A stretch of 64,000 nucleotides of DNA from the NCBI GenBank assembly GCA_016124615.1, contig WGNF01000006.1:1-64000 (forward strand). The letters are read 5' to 3'. This stretch comes from Paracoccaceae bacterium (GTDB lineage: Bacteria; Pseudomonadota; Alphaproteobacteria; Rhodobacterales; Rhodobacteraceae). Made by a program: the position numbers and the translations under genes. Under the pieces are notes generated by a model, which ran no database searches, was not told the origin of the DNA, and saw only the letters and a list, made by a program, of their open reading frames with translations. This document shows, in pieces, positions 24,936 through 34,054 of this stretch. Positions within the stretch are counted from its first letter, which is position 1; each line of letters begins with the position of its first letter.

Positions 24936-25412
24936 ATGGATGCGATTCAGCTCGACCGCATCGACCGCAAGATCCTCGCCACGCTGGCTGAGGATGGGCG
25001 CATCTCGAACGCCGCGCTCGCACAGAAGATCGGCCTGTCGCCTGGCCCCTGCTGGCAGCGCGTGCGTAGGCTCGAACAGGTCGGCGTGATCGAGGGTTAC
25101 CGCGCCATCCTGAACCCCGCCGCGATGGGTGCGTCTGAGGTCGTGTTGATCGAAGTAATCCTGGAACGTCATGACGACGAGATCGTCGAAACCTTCGGTC
25201 GCGCCATGCAGCAGATGCCCGAAGTGCTCGAGGTTCACCTCACCACCGGCGAATACGACTACCTGATCAAGGTCGCCGTCGATGGCACGAGGGGGTACGA
25301 GGAATTCCTGCGCACCCGCCTCTATCGCGTGCCCGGCATCCGCCACTCGCGGTCGAGCTTCGTGCTGCGCAGCCTGAAAAACGCGCAGGCATTCGTCGCA
25401 CCGCTACCCTGA
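24936..25412 (+). CDS. Lrp/AsnC-family regulator, BkdR-like
   Basis: The product (158 residues) has an N-terminal helix-turn-helix (LDRIDRKILATLAEDGRISN, LAQKIGLSPGPCWQRVRRLE) and a C-terminal RAM/AsnC ligand domain (VLIEVILERHDDEIVETFGR, VLEVHLTTGEYDYLIKVAV). The ATG at 24936 fits the standard Lrp start; 19 more codons upstream are open but unlikely. It is divergent from the bkd operon, as BkdR is in Pseudomonas, so it probably activates the operon in response to branched-chain amino acids. Confidence 0.88.
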   Translation: MDAIQLDRIDRKILATLAEDGRISNAALAQKIGLSPGPCWQRVRRLEQVGVIEGYRAILNPAAMGASEVVLIEVILERHDDEIVETFGRAMQQMPEVLEVHLTTGEYDYLIKVAVDGTRGYEEFLRTRLYRVPGIRHSRSSFVLRSLKNAQAFVAPLP

Positions 25413-25622
25413 TCCGGCGCCGCGTTGCCCTTGGTGACCGACCGCTTTAGCATGGGGCAATGCTACGCAAAGCGCGCAGCGGCTGGCCTACCCTTCCCCG
25501 TACAGACCTATCCTGCGCGCCGCGTGAGCGGCGTTCCGAGAGCGGTGAAGCAGTTCAGGAGGGTGCTGTCAGAGCGATGGACGTTAAGGCGGTTCATGGC
25601 CTTTGTACATGACCAAGCGCAG

Positions 25623-26143
25623 CCATTCCGCTACTTCCGGACCAGTCTGAGGTCATCCGCCTCGCCGTGATGATGTACACCCCCGCTCCCGCTGTCGCTC
25701 TGCAACGTCGTGGACCTGCTGCACGAGTGTGGCATCGACAACTGCAACGAGACGGTCCGGTTCTGGCGGCATCGGTTCGGGCCGCTGTTCGCGGCAGAGA
25801 TCCGCTAGCGGCGCGTCGAGTGCGAGCGGTCGGGCAACTGGCGGTGGCATCTGGACGAAGTCCTCAAGAGCTTCGCGACGAAGACGCGAGGCAAGCGCGG
25901 CATTGAAATTCTTGACGAAATCGCTGAAACGGCACGGCCGCGCCGACGAGATCGTCACTGACAGGCTCTGCTCCTGTGGTGGAAACCTGCGCGAACTCGG
26001 CATTCGCGATCTGCGAAACATTGCAGAAGCTCGCCGCCGTGCACGCCTCGGTTCACAACCACGTCAACCACGAACGCAGCCTTTCCTCCCGCACCCTCTT
26101 CAAGCCGACCCGCCGTCGCAGCGCAGCGCGGCCTCTGCGCTGA
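25623..26143 (+). pseudogene. IS6-family transposase remnant, copy 2
   Basis: Pieces of an IS6 transposase follow each other in shifting frames. They are PFRYFRTS, EVIRLAVMMY, LHECGIDNCNETVRFWRHRF, GPLFAAEIR then a stop codon, WRWHLDEV, LKSFATKTRGK, and a C-terminal VHASVHNHVNHERSL-like end. At least one internal deletion, a nonsense codon and several frameshifts make it inactive. A one-base loss after FRTS is at the same site as in copy 1 (7465), so both copies descend from one already defective ancestor. Confidence 0.7.
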
Positions 26144-26202
26144 ATAAGGGCGTGTCACTGTCCTAGCGGAGACGAGTTCGCATTCGTCTGCCATCTCCGC
26201 CA
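26142..26202 (+). repeat. IS6-linked direct repeat, copy 2
   Basis: This is the second copy of 7724-7785, nearly identical. In this copy an outer stem GCGGAGA/TCTCCGC also pairs around the inner AGACGA/TCGTCT stem, so the transcript could fold into a nested hairpin. Copy 1 has one base changed in the outer stem. Confidence 0.65.
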
Positions 26203-26532
26203 CGGGCCTTTGCGGTTATCGACACCTCTTTTTGACGAACTCGGTGCCCGACTGGCAGCCGTGTCAGAAGAATGGCCCTTGAGGCAAGGCAGCGCTCGCT
26301 CGCTTTCCGCCTCCTCCTCAAGCGGAACCGCGCCGCCGCCCTCGCTGACAGCATCCCGCGCAGCCAGTCCGGCCCCCCGCGCTGAAGACGGTCACAATCG
26401 CCACGGACGATCCGCCGGAGATCGCGCCTCGATGCCCCGCGCGATCTCACAATGCAGATGCGGCGCTTTTGGGTTGCCTCGATACCCGACTTGCCTTATT
26501 CGGCGCAGCCCTTGCACACCGGGGGATCGCCG
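26203..26532. other. Intergenic region before nspC
   Basis: No gene is recognisable in these 330 bases. Open frames exist but without motifs. The part near 26505-26530 must carry the translation signals of nspC. Confidence 0.4.
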
Positions 26533-27630
26533 ATGCTTCAGACGCCCTATTACCTGATCGACCGCGCCTCGCTTCTGCGCAACATGGCCGTCATCGACCG
26601 CTTGCAGACCCTCTCGGGCGCGAAGGCGTTGCTGGCGCTGAAATGCTTCGCCACCTGGCCGGTGTTCGACACGCTGCGGCCCCACATGGCCGGAACCACG
26701 TCCTCGTCCCTCTACGAATTGCGGCTGGGACGCGAGGAGTTCGGCGGCGAAACGCATGCCTATTCGGTGTCCTGGGCCGACCACGAGATCGACGAGGCGG
26801 TGGGCTATGCCGACAAGATCATCTTCAACTCCATCGGCCAGTTGGACCGCTTTGGCCCGCGCACACAGGGCATCGCGCGGGGGCTGCGGCTGAACCCGCG
26901 GTTTTCCACCAGCGGATTCGACCTGGCCGACCCGGCGCGGCCATTCTCCCGGCTCGGCGAATGGGACGCGGAAAAGATCGCGGCCGTGATCGACCGGATT
27001 TCCGGGTTCATGATCCATTACAATTGCGAAAACGGCGACTTTGCGCTGTTCGACGCACAGCTTTCCCGGATCGAGGCCGAGTTCGGCGCGCTGCTCGGGC
27101 GGGTGGATTGGGTCAGCCTTGGTGGCGGCATCCACTTCACCGGGCCGGGCTATCCGCTGGAGGCGCTGGCGGCGCGGCTGAAGGCGTTTTCCGAACGGTT
27201 CGGGGTGCAGGTCTATCTGGAACCGGGCGAGGCGGCAATCACCAACACCGCCACGCTGGAGGTGACGGTGCTCGACGTGCTGGAAAACGGCAAGCGGCTG
27301 GCGATCGTGGACAGCTCGATCGAGGCGCATATGCTCGATCTGCTGATCTATCGCCAACCGGCGAAGATCGCGCCCGACGAAGGTGAACATGAGTTCATGA
27401 TCTGCGGAAAGTCCTGCCTCGCGGGTGATATCTTCGGTACGTTCCGGTTCCCCGCACCGCTGAACGTGGGCGACCGGTTGTCGATCCTCGACGCGGCCGG
27501 TTACACGATGGTCAAGAAGAACTGGTTCAACGGCGTGCAGATGCCGGCCATCGCCATCCGCGAGCTGGACGGCGCGATCACCGTCGCGCGGCGGTTCGGA
27601 TATGAGGATTACCGGGCGAGCCTCGGCTGA
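26533..27630 (+). CDS. nspC: Carboxynorspermidine decarboxylase NspC
   Basis: NspC is a PLP-dependent fold-III enzyme that decarboxylates carboxy(nor)spermidine, the last step of the alternative spermidine route. The product (365 residues) starts MLQTPYYLIDRASLLRNMAV. The PLP lysine is in ALLALKCFATW (Lys-37). Other landmarks are TSSSLYELRLGREEFGGE, IIFNSIGQL, GLRLNPRFS, WVSLGGGIHFTG, YLEPGEAAI, FMICGKSCLAGDIFG and DAAGYTMVKKNWFNG. The start at 26533 fits the family; a further 27 codons upstream are open. It is followed 32 bases later by carboxynorspermidine synthase. Confidence 0.93.
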   Translation: MLQTPYYLIDRASLLRNMAVIDRLQTLSGAKALLALKCFATWPVFDTLRPHMAGTTSSSLYELRLGREEFGGETHAYSVSWADHEIDEAVGYADKIIFNSIGQLDRFGPRTQGIARGLRLNPRFSTSGFDLADPARPFSRLGEWDAEKIAAVIDRISGFMIHYNCENGDFALFDAQLSRIEAEFGALLGRVDWVSLGGGIHFTGPGYPLEALAARLKAFSERFGVQVYLEPGEAAITNTATLEVTVLDVLENGKRLAIVDSSIEAHMLDLLIYRQPAKIAPDEGEHEFMICGKSCLAGDIFGTFRFPAPLNVGDRLSILDAAGYTMVKKNWFNGVQMPAIAIRELDGAITVARRFGYEDYRASLG

Positions 27631-27662
27631 GGCAACCCGCACTGCAGAACGGAGACAAGCCC

Positions 27663-28901
27663 ATGAAACGCAACGTCCTGATCATCGGCGCCGGAGGCGT
27701 GGCAAAGGTCGTGGCGCATAAATGCGCGCAAAACAACGACGTGCTGGGCGACATTCACATCGCCTCGCGCACGCTGGCCAAATGCGAAAGCATCATCGCC
27801 GACGTGCAGGCAAAGGGTGCGATGAAGCGTCCGGGGGTCTTCGCTGCGCATCAGGTCGACGCGATGAACAGCGCCGCCGTGGCGGACCTGATCCGCGCCA
27901 CCGGCGCGCAGATCGTGCTGAACCTCGGCGCGTCGTTCGTGAACATGTCGGTGCTGGATGGCTGCATCGCCGCGGGTGCGGCCTATCTGGACACCGCGAT
28001 CCACGAAGACCCGGCCAAGGTCTGCGAGGCTCCGCCGTGGTATGCGAATTACGAATGGGCGCGGCGCGACGCCTGCGCCGCGGCGGGGGTGACGGCGATC
28101 CTTGGCTGCGGCTTCGATCCGGGCGTGGTGAACGCCTATGCGCGGCTGGCGGCGGATCGCTATTTCGACCGGATTGACTCGATCGACATCATCGACATCA
28201 ACGTCGGCAGCCACGGCCGCTGGTTCGCCACCAACTTCGACCCCGAGATCAATTTCCGCGAATTCACCGGGCAGGTGTGGTCGTGGCAAAAGGGGGCATG
28301 GGTTGCCAACCAGATGTTCGAGGTCGGGCAGGACTGGGATCTGCCCGTGGTCGGCACGCAGAAAGCCTACCTGACCGGCCATGACGAGGTGCATTCGCTG
28401 AGCCAGATCCTGAAGGTGCCGAACGTGCGGTTCTGGATGGGCTTCGGCGAGCGCTATATTCAGGTCTTCACCGTGCTGAAAACCCTTGGCCTGCTGTCCG
28501 AGAAGCCGGTGACAACGGCCGAGGGGCTGGAGGTGGTGCCGCTGAAAGTGGTGAAGGCGGTGCTGCCCGACCCGGCGAGTCTTGCGCCTGACTATACCGG
28601 CAAAACCTGCATCGGCGACCTGATCCGGGGCGAGAAGGACGGCGCGCCCGCCGAGGCGTTCCTTTACAACATCGCCGACCATGCCGAGGCCTATGCCGAA
28701 GTGGGCAGCCAGGGCATCAGCTATACCGCCGGCGTGCCCGCGGTTGCGGCGGCAATCCTGATCGCCGAGGGCACATGGGACGCGGGCGGCATGCGCAACG
28801 TCGAGGAACTGCCGCCCGCGCCCTTCCTTGCGGTGCTGGACCGGCTCGGCCTGCCCACGCGGCTGCGCGACGCAGAGGGCGACCGGCCGCTGCCGCTTTA
28901 G
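27663..28901 (+). CDS. Carboxynorspermidine synthase (saccharopine dehydrogenase family)
   Basis: This enzyme (412 residues) reductively condenses aspartate semialdehyde with a diamine to give carboxy(nor)spermidine. Visible are the NAD(P) site VLIIGAGGVAKVVAHKC, ASRTLAKCESI, VLNLGASFVNMSVLDGC, YLDTAIHED, the GCGFDPGVVNAYA turn and INVGSHGRWFATNFDPEIN. ACGGAGA precedes the ATG. The nspC-first order with 32 bases between the genes makes a two-gene operon. It ends 28 bases from the convergent gene at 28930. Confidence 0.92.
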   Translation: MKRNVLIIGAGGVAKVVAHKCAQNNDVLGDIHIASRTLAKCESIIADVQAKGAMKRPGVFAAHQVDAMNSAAVADLIRATGAQIVLNLGASFVNMSVLDGCIAAGAAYLDTAIHEDPAKVCEAPPWYANYEWARRDACAAAGVTAILGCGFDPGVVNAYARLAADRYFDRIDSIDIIDINVGSHGRWFATNFDPEINFREFTGQVWSWQKGAWVANQMFEVGQDWDLPVVGTQKAYLTGHDEVHSLSQILKVPNVRFWMGFGERYIQVFTVLKTLGLLSEKPVTTAEGLEVVPLKVVKAVLPDPASLAPDYTGKTCIGDLIRGEKDGAPAEAFLYNIADHAEAYAEVGSQGISYTAGVPAVAAAILIAEGTWDAGGMRNVEELPPAPFLAVLDRLGLPTRLRDAEGDRPLPL

Positions 28902-28929
28902 ATCGCGCGGGCGTATTGTCGGCCGCGCG

Positions 28930-29961
28930 TCACAGGTCTTCGAGAACCCATTCTTCCACCCCACGCAGTTCCGCGGGCAGGATCGCGGGCGGGGCGATCC
29001 CGCCGACGGGGTCGGTCAGAAGCTGCTCGGCGTCGCGAATCCGGTCGGGGGCTTCCTCCACGAGGGTCCACAGACGGCGCATGTCGTCTTCGAAGCGATC
29101 CTCCCGGATCTCGCCCGCGTTGCGCAGCTTTTCAAGCTCGCGCATCACTTCGATGGCATATTCCTTCAGACCGAAATCCGGCCCCTTGCCCCCGGCCGAG
29201 GCGGTGTAGCGGACGGCATGCGCAAAGGCAAAAAGCACCACCTGCGACAGCGCCTCGCCCTGGGTCGCCCCTTTTGCCATGCGATCGCCGATCAGAACCT
29301 CGCCAGCGTCGGTCAGTTCCATGCCGACGACGCCGAGGATCTCCCTCAGCCCGTCCATCACTTCGGGGGCAATCTCGGGCCCATTGAGGCGGGGATCGAC
29401 GTCGAGTGGCGCCCCGCCGAGATCTTCGGTGAAGGCGGAGATCATGGCGCGGCGGGCCTCCGCCGAGACCGATGTGCGCGTCGGGCTTGCGGGCGCGGCG
29501 AGAGCCTGATCGCGGCTGGCGGAGCCCGCGTCCGATGCCGTGGTCGCGGTCGCGAGTCGATCGTCGCGGACGCGCAGGAACTTCGGCAGGGCGGCAGGTG
29601 CAGCAGCTGGGCGTTGCTCCATCGGCGTGTCATCGACCGGCGCAAAGCCGGTTGTCGGCGCCTCTGCACTGTCCGCAGCATCCGGCGCGGCGACCTGTCC
29701 CACGGCCAGACCCGCATCCGTTGGTCGCAACAGCACGATGGACTTCGCGCCCAGCAGGCGCTTCAGCAGCCCCGGCCGGAAAACGGTTTCCTCAACCAAG
29801 CCCTCGAACTTCAGGTTCAGCAAGGGTCGCGCGACTTCGATGCCGCGCCCCCTGGCCTCGACCGACAGAACCTCGCGCGTGATCGGGCCGCGTTCGGCAT
29901 GCAGGCCGACCAGAACGGCCAAAAGCTCGCGGTCAGACGGGTCGAGCGGTTTGTGGGACAT
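28930..29961 (-). CDS. Hypothetical protein, 343 residues
   Basis: I do not recognise this protein. It starts MSHKPLDPSDRELLAVLVGL and has no signal peptide or membrane segment. Residues 1-80 could form a winged-helix-like unit (ITREVLSVEARGRGIEVARP, LLNLKFEGLVEETVFRPGLL). A low-complexity Ala/Pro/Thr linker covers about 90-170, and a helical acidic C-terminal half follows (EVMDGLREILGVVGMELTDA, EYAIEVMRELEKLRNAGEIR). Codon use matches its neighbours. It stands alone on the minus strand between polyamine genes and an ABC importer, so context gives no hint. Confidence 0.7.
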   Translation of the reverse strand: MSHKPLDPSDRELLAVLVGLHAERGPITREVLSVEARGRGIEVARPLLNLKFEGLVEETVFRPGLLKRLLGAKSIVLLRPTDAGLAVGQVAAPDAADSAEAPTTGFAPVDDTPMEQRPAAAPAALPKFLRVRDDRLATATTASDAGSASRDQALAAPASPTRTSVSAEARRAMISAFTEDLGGAPLDVDPRLNGPEIAPEVMDGLREILGVVGMELTDAGEVLIGDRMAKGATQGEALSQVVLFAFAHAVRYTASAGGKGPDFGLKEYAIEVMRELEKLRNAGEIREDRFEDDMRRLWTLVEEAPDRIRDAEQLLTDPVGGIAPPAILPAELRGVEEWVLEDL

Positions 29962-30128
29962 GATTCCATTCTCTTCAGGCGGGGGAGGCGGCATCGCAGA
30001 TCGTGCCGACCCCGTCAACAGGACGGAAAACACGATGGCGCCACTGTGGGGGCGCCACGAAGGCAGCGGCGGAAGACCGCGCAGCAACGGCCCGGCGACG
30101 GCTGCGCGGGCCGACACGCCTGCCGGGT

Positions 30129-31805
30129 TCAGAGGTTGGCCTCGGTCCGGCGCGCGGCGACGAGGACGACCAGCGGCAGCAGCGTCGTGATCAGGATCGT
30201 CACGAAGGCCATCGCCATGCCCAGGCCGACCGAGCCCTGATCGAACTGGCGCCAGATGAAGGTGGAAATCGTCTGGCTGCCGACGGGCAGCACCAGCAGC
30301 GAAGCCACAAGCTCGCGCGAGGCGACGACGAAGACCAGCAGCATCGCGGCCAGCAGGTTCGGCAGCACCAACGGCAGAAGCACTCGCCACAGCATGCGCG
30401 GGGCCGAGGCGCCGCTGACCCGGGCGGCTGCGTCAAGTGACGGGCCGATCTGTTGCAGCGATGCGGTGGTGTAGCGGACAGGTTGCGGCAGCAGGATGCA
30501 GACATAGGCCAGCAGCAGGATGCCCAGCGTGTTGTAGGGGGTGACGGGCAAAGCCGACTGGTTCCAGAGCAGGATCAGCCCAAGCGCCACCACCACCCCC
30601 GGCGCCGCGTTGGGCAGCGCCGCGACCAGTTCGACAAAGCCGCGCAGGCGGGTCTGGGTGCGGGTCGCCACATAGGCGGCGAGCGCGCCGAGCAGCCCGG
30701 CGGCGAAGGCTGCGGCGAGGCCAAGCCCAAGGCTGGTGCGCAGGGCGGCAAGCGCGCCGGAACTGTCTGTGGCGATCGCCTGAAAGTTCTGCAGGCCCAG
30801 ATTGGCCGGGGCAAGCCCGCCCGAGATCGTCCGGCTGAGCGCGGTGGCAAGGATCGCGAGCAGCGGCAGGCCGCTGGCCAGAAAGGCCACCACGGCAAAA
30901 CCCGCCAGCACCGGCAGCCGCCAGCGGCCGAGCGGCCGACGTTCCTGCAACTGGGCGCGGCCGGTTGTCGTTTCAAAGCCGCCACGGCGCAGCAGCCGAC
31001 GCTGAACCCAGAAGGCGGCGGTGGCCAGCGCCACCAGCACCAGCGACAGCAGCGCCGCCTTCGGCAGATTCACCGGCCAGTCGGCAATCGAGCCGTCGAT
31101 GCCGGTGACCAGCACACGAAAGCCGATCCGGGTGCCAAGCACGGCCGGGGTGCCGTATTCCTCGATCGCCATCGCGAAGACCAGCAGGAAGCTGGCGGCA
31201 AGCCCCGGCAGGGCAAGCGGCAAGGTCACCCTGCGGAACGCGCGTAGCGGCGTGGCACCCGAGACGCGGCTGACCTCGGCATAGCGCGAGCCAATGGCGG
31301 CGAAGCTGCGCGACAGTGCGAAGTACACCACCGGGAAGGTGTTCATCGTCAGCACGAAGGTCATGCCGGGGACCGAAAACAGGAAACCAGCAAGGTTAAT
31401 GCCGGTCAGTTGTTGCAGATAGCCCGCGGGCTGCAGCGTCAGGATCCAGCCAAGGCTGGCGATATAGGGCGGGATCATGAAGGGAACGAGGAACGCAATA
31501 TCCCAGAACGCGGCGCCGGGCAGGCGGGTCAGCGCGCGCAACGCGGCAAGCGGGATGGCGATCACTGCCGAAAGCGCCACGGTGCCCGCCCCGAGGATCA
31601 GGGTGTTCAACGTCTCGCGCGGCAGATCGTCGGCGCCAAGCACACTGGCGAAATGCGAAAACGGGTCGGCCAGAGAGCCTGCGCCGATCTCGGGAAAGAT
31701 CGCCTGCAGCACGATGAAAAGGAAGGGGAGGCCCACGGACACCCCGAGCGCCGCCGCCGTCAGTCCGGCAAGCGCGTTCTGGCCAGGGCCTCCCCTCGGT
31801 CGCAT
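30129..31805 (-). CDS. ABC transporter permease, FbpB type (fused two-domain)
   Basis: The product (558 residues) contains two permease halves, each with about six membrane segments and an EAA-type loop (YAEVSRVSGATPLRAFRRVT and LDAAARVSGASAPRMLWRVL). This double arrangement is typical of ferric-iron and some phosphonate importers (FbpB/SfuB). It is the third gene of a minus-strand set: ATPase, binding protein, permease. It starts 3 bases after the binding-protein stop. Confidence 0.88.
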   Translation of the reverse strand: MRPRGGPGQNALAGLTAAALGVSVGLPFLFIVLQAIFPEIGAGSLADPFSHFASVLGADDLPRETLNTLILGAGTVALSAVIAIPLAALRALTRLPGAAFWDIAFLVPFMIPPYIASLGWILTLQPAGYLQQLTGINLAGFLFSVPGMTFVLTMNTFPVVYFALSRSFAAIGSRYAEVSRVSGATPLRAFRRVTLPLALPGLAASFLLVFAMAIEEYGTPAVLGTRIGFRVLVTGIDGSIADWPVNLPKAALLSLVLVALATAAFWVQRRLLRRGGFETTTGRAQLQERRPLGRWRLPVLAGFAVVAFLASGLPLLAILATALSRTISGGLAPANLGLQNFQAIATDSSGALAALRTSLGLGLAAAFAAGLLGALAAYVATRTQTRLRGFVELVAALPNAAPGVVVALGLILLWNQSALPVTPYNTLGILLLAYVCILLPQPVRYTTASLQQIGPSLDAAARVSGASAPRMLWRVLLPLVLPNLLAAMLLVFVVASRELVASLLVLPVGSQTISTFIWRQFDQGSVGLGMAMAFVTILITTLLPLVVLVAARRTEANL

Positions 31806-31808
31806 CGC

Positions 31809-32759
31809 TTACTTCGCGAAAAGCTTGGCGAAGGCGGCCAGCGTATCCTTGCGCGAGTTGTAGGCCTTGTCGGTGTCCAGCGGCAGGATCTTCAGTTCCG
31901 CGATCCCCGGCCGCTTGGCCGCCACGTCTGTGCGCGCGGGCATCAGGTAGGTGGCGGCGACATCGGCCTGGCCTTCATCCGACAGCATGAAGTCGATGAA
32001 CTGCTTGGCCTCGTCGGCATGTTCCGACGATTTCAGGATCATCGCCGGGCGCGGTGCGATGACGGTGCCGCTGGTCGGCAGGATCACCTTGATCGATTCA
32101 CCCTTCGCCTGCGAGGCGAGCGAGATGTAATCCACCGCGCCGAAGACGGCGGCCTTGGCCCCCTGCAGCACCGGGTTCAGCGCGTCGGCGTTGGCACCGG
32201 CGATGATGGCGCCGTTGGCGGCGAGATCCTTGAACAGCTGGTCACCCTGCGCCGCCTCAAGCGCCGCGACCAGTTCGAAGGACGACCCCGACTGCGCCGG
32301 ATCGGGCACCGTCACCATGTCCTTGAACGCGGGTCCGGTCAGGTCGGTCCAGTCCTTCGGCTCGGGCGTGCCCGATTTCGGGTTCCACGCGATGGCCAGC
32401 GCCGAGATGCCCTGCGCCACGGCGGTGTCGGTTTTCAGGAAATCCGGCACCTTGGCGGCGTTCGGGCTGGTGTAGGGCAGCAGCAGCCCGTCCTTCGCCA
32501 TCGAGGTCGCGGTATCCCACGAGGCAGAGATGACGATGTCGGCCACCGGATGCGCGGCCTCGGCCTGCAGGCGGGCCATCACCTTGCCGGTGGTGGCCTG
32601 AAAGGCGTTCACCTTGATCCCGGTCTTGGCAGTGAACCCCTTCGACAGCGCGTCGATCAGGTTGGCCGGGCCCGCGGTGTAAACCGTGATGTCGGCCAGC
32701 GCCGGCCCAGCGGCAAGGATTGCCAGAGCGGCGAGGGCGGGAAGGGTACGGTGCATCAT
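31809..32759 (-). CDS. ABC transporter substrate-binding protein, FbpA-like
   Basis: This periplasmic binding protein (316 residues) has a signal peptide MMHRTLPALAALAILAAGPA ending LA before DITVYTAGP. The mature sequence (LIDALSKGFTAKTGIKVNAF, ATTGKVMARLQAEA, ADIVISASWDTATSM) is the type-2 fold seen in ferric-iron binding proteins. A clear Fe-binding double tyrosine is not obvious, so phosphonate or another anion is possible. Two ATGs overlap at the start (32759 and 32756) and either may be used. Confidence 0.85.
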   Translation of the reverse strand: MMHRTLPALAALAILAAGPALADITVYTAGPANLIDALSKGFTAKTGIKVNAFQATTGKVMARLQAEAAHPVADIVISASWDTATSMAKDGLLLPYTSPNAAKVPDFLKTDTAVAQGISALAIAWNPKSGTPEPKDWTDLTGPAFKDMVTVPDPAQSGSSFELVAALEAAQGDQLFKDLAANGAIIAGANADALNPVLQGAKAAVFGAVDYISLASQAKGESIKVILPTSGTVIAPRPAMILKSSEHADEAKQFIDFMLSDEGQADVAATYLMPARTDVAAKRPGIAELKILPLDTDKAYNSRKDTLAAFAKLFAK

Positions 32760-32760
32760 T

Positions 32761-33867
32761 TCAGTCTCCGGAATGGGGTGGCGATGAAAACCAGCGCAGG
32801 CTCTCTGGCGGGACGTGGAGGCCCACGCGCGTCTGTGGCGCAAGCCGATCGGGCACCGGGGCCTGCAGCCGGTGCCCGCCGTCAAGTTCGAAGGTCGCAA
32901 GGTGGCCGTCGCCGCGAAAGAGCGAGCGCAGCACGGTTGCATCAAGCGTGCCGGTGCCGGGCGCGCAGAACGACAGCCCGCGCGACGGGATCAGCACCTG
33001 CGTGGCGTCGGCGGTGGCCTCTGGCGGGGCGATCACCGCGCCGCCCCGAAGCCGCCAGCCATCGGCGCCCGGTTCCACCGGCAACACGGCCCCCAGCCGC
33101 AGGAATTCGGCGACATAGGGGGTGGCGGGCTGGTCGACCAGCGCCTCGGGCGCCGCGATCTGCTCGATCCGACCGGCGCGCATGATCGCCACCTCGTGCG
33201 CAAGCGAAAACGCCTCGGCCTGATCGTGGGTAACGTAAAGCGCGGTCAGCCCGAGTTCGGCGACGAGGCCGGCGATTTCCTCGATCATGGTCTCGCGCAA
33301 CTCGCGGTCGAGGTTCGACAGCGGCTCGTCGAACAGTACGATCCCCGGCTCGGCGACGATGGCGCGGGCGATCGCCACGCGCTGCTGCTGGCCGCCGGAC
33401 AGTTCGGCCGGTCGGCGTTCGGCGAAGGCGGCCAGCCCGACGCGGGCGAGCGCCTCGGCCACCCGTGGCGCGCGGCGGGCAGCGGGGACACGCCGCATTT
33501 CCAGCGGGAAGCTGACGTTTCCGGCCACCGTCATGTGCGGCCAGAGCGCGTAATCCTGAAACACCATGCCAAGCGCGCGTTCCTCCGGCGGCAGGAAGGT
33601 GCCGCTGGCGGCGTCGGCGACGACCTGCGAGCGGACCAGAACCCGGCCCCGATCCGGCGCCAGTAACCCTGCGACAAGGCGCAGCACGGTGGTCTTGCCG
33701 CACCCCGACGGCCCGAGCAGCGCCAGCACCCGGCCCGGCTTCAACAGAAGGTCGATGCCCTTCAGCACCTCTGCCCCGCCAAGCTTCAGCGTGACGCCTT
33801 CAAGGCGGACGGCAGTCTCGTCGGTCACGGCGTGACCACGGGCCACCGTCTCTGGATGGTCAAGCAT
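32761..33867 (-). CDS. ABC transporter ATP-binding protein, FbpC-like
   Basis: The ATPase (368 residues) has Walker A LLGPSGCGKTTVLRL, the signature PAELSGGQQQRVAIARAI, Walker B GIVLFDEPLSNLD and the switch His in ALYVTHDQAEAFSLA. The C-terminal part (about 245-368) is a TOBE-like regulatory domain. The first 14 codons before VTDETAVRLEG may be untranslated, as a GTG lies there. It is first in the three-gene importer operon. Confidence 0.88.
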   Translation of the reverse strand: MLDHPETVARGHAVTDETAVRLEGVTLKLGGAEVLKGIDLLLKPGRVLALLGPSGCGKTTVLRLVAGLLAPDRGRVLVRSQVVADAASGTFLPPEERALGMVFQDYALWPHMTVAGNVSFPLEMRRVPAARRAPRVAEALARVGLAAFAERRPAELSGGQQQRVAIARAIVAEPGIVLFDEPLSNLDRELRETMIEEIAGLVAELGLTALYVTHDQAEAFSLAHEVAIMRAGRIEQIAAPEALVDQPATPYVAEFLRLGAVLPVEPGADGWRLRGGAVIAPPEATADATQVLIPSRGLSFCAPGTGTLDATVLRSLFRGDGHLATFELDGGHRLQAPVPDRLAPQTRVGLHVPPESLRWFSSPPHSGD

Positions 33868-34054
33868 TGCTCTTTTCCCGGTTCCGACGGACCGGACCTA
33901 TGATCTGTCTGTGACAGCGGGATGACATTTTTTGAAAGCAGATACGAAAGCGGCGGGCTGCGCTTGGGGTTGACGCGGGCTTGCGCTGGCCCGTTCTATC
34001 GGCTGATCCCGGCCGGGGTGTCGGGTCGCCTCATTCATCCTCTGGATCGCACGC
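33868..34054. promoter_or_regulatory. Divergent promoter region, ABC importer and flavoprotein
   Basis: These 187 bases separate two divergent genes. The segment GGATGACATTTTTTGAAAGC (33921-33940) is the most AT-rich part and a likely promoter site. No regulator palindrome is evident. Confidence 0.35.
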
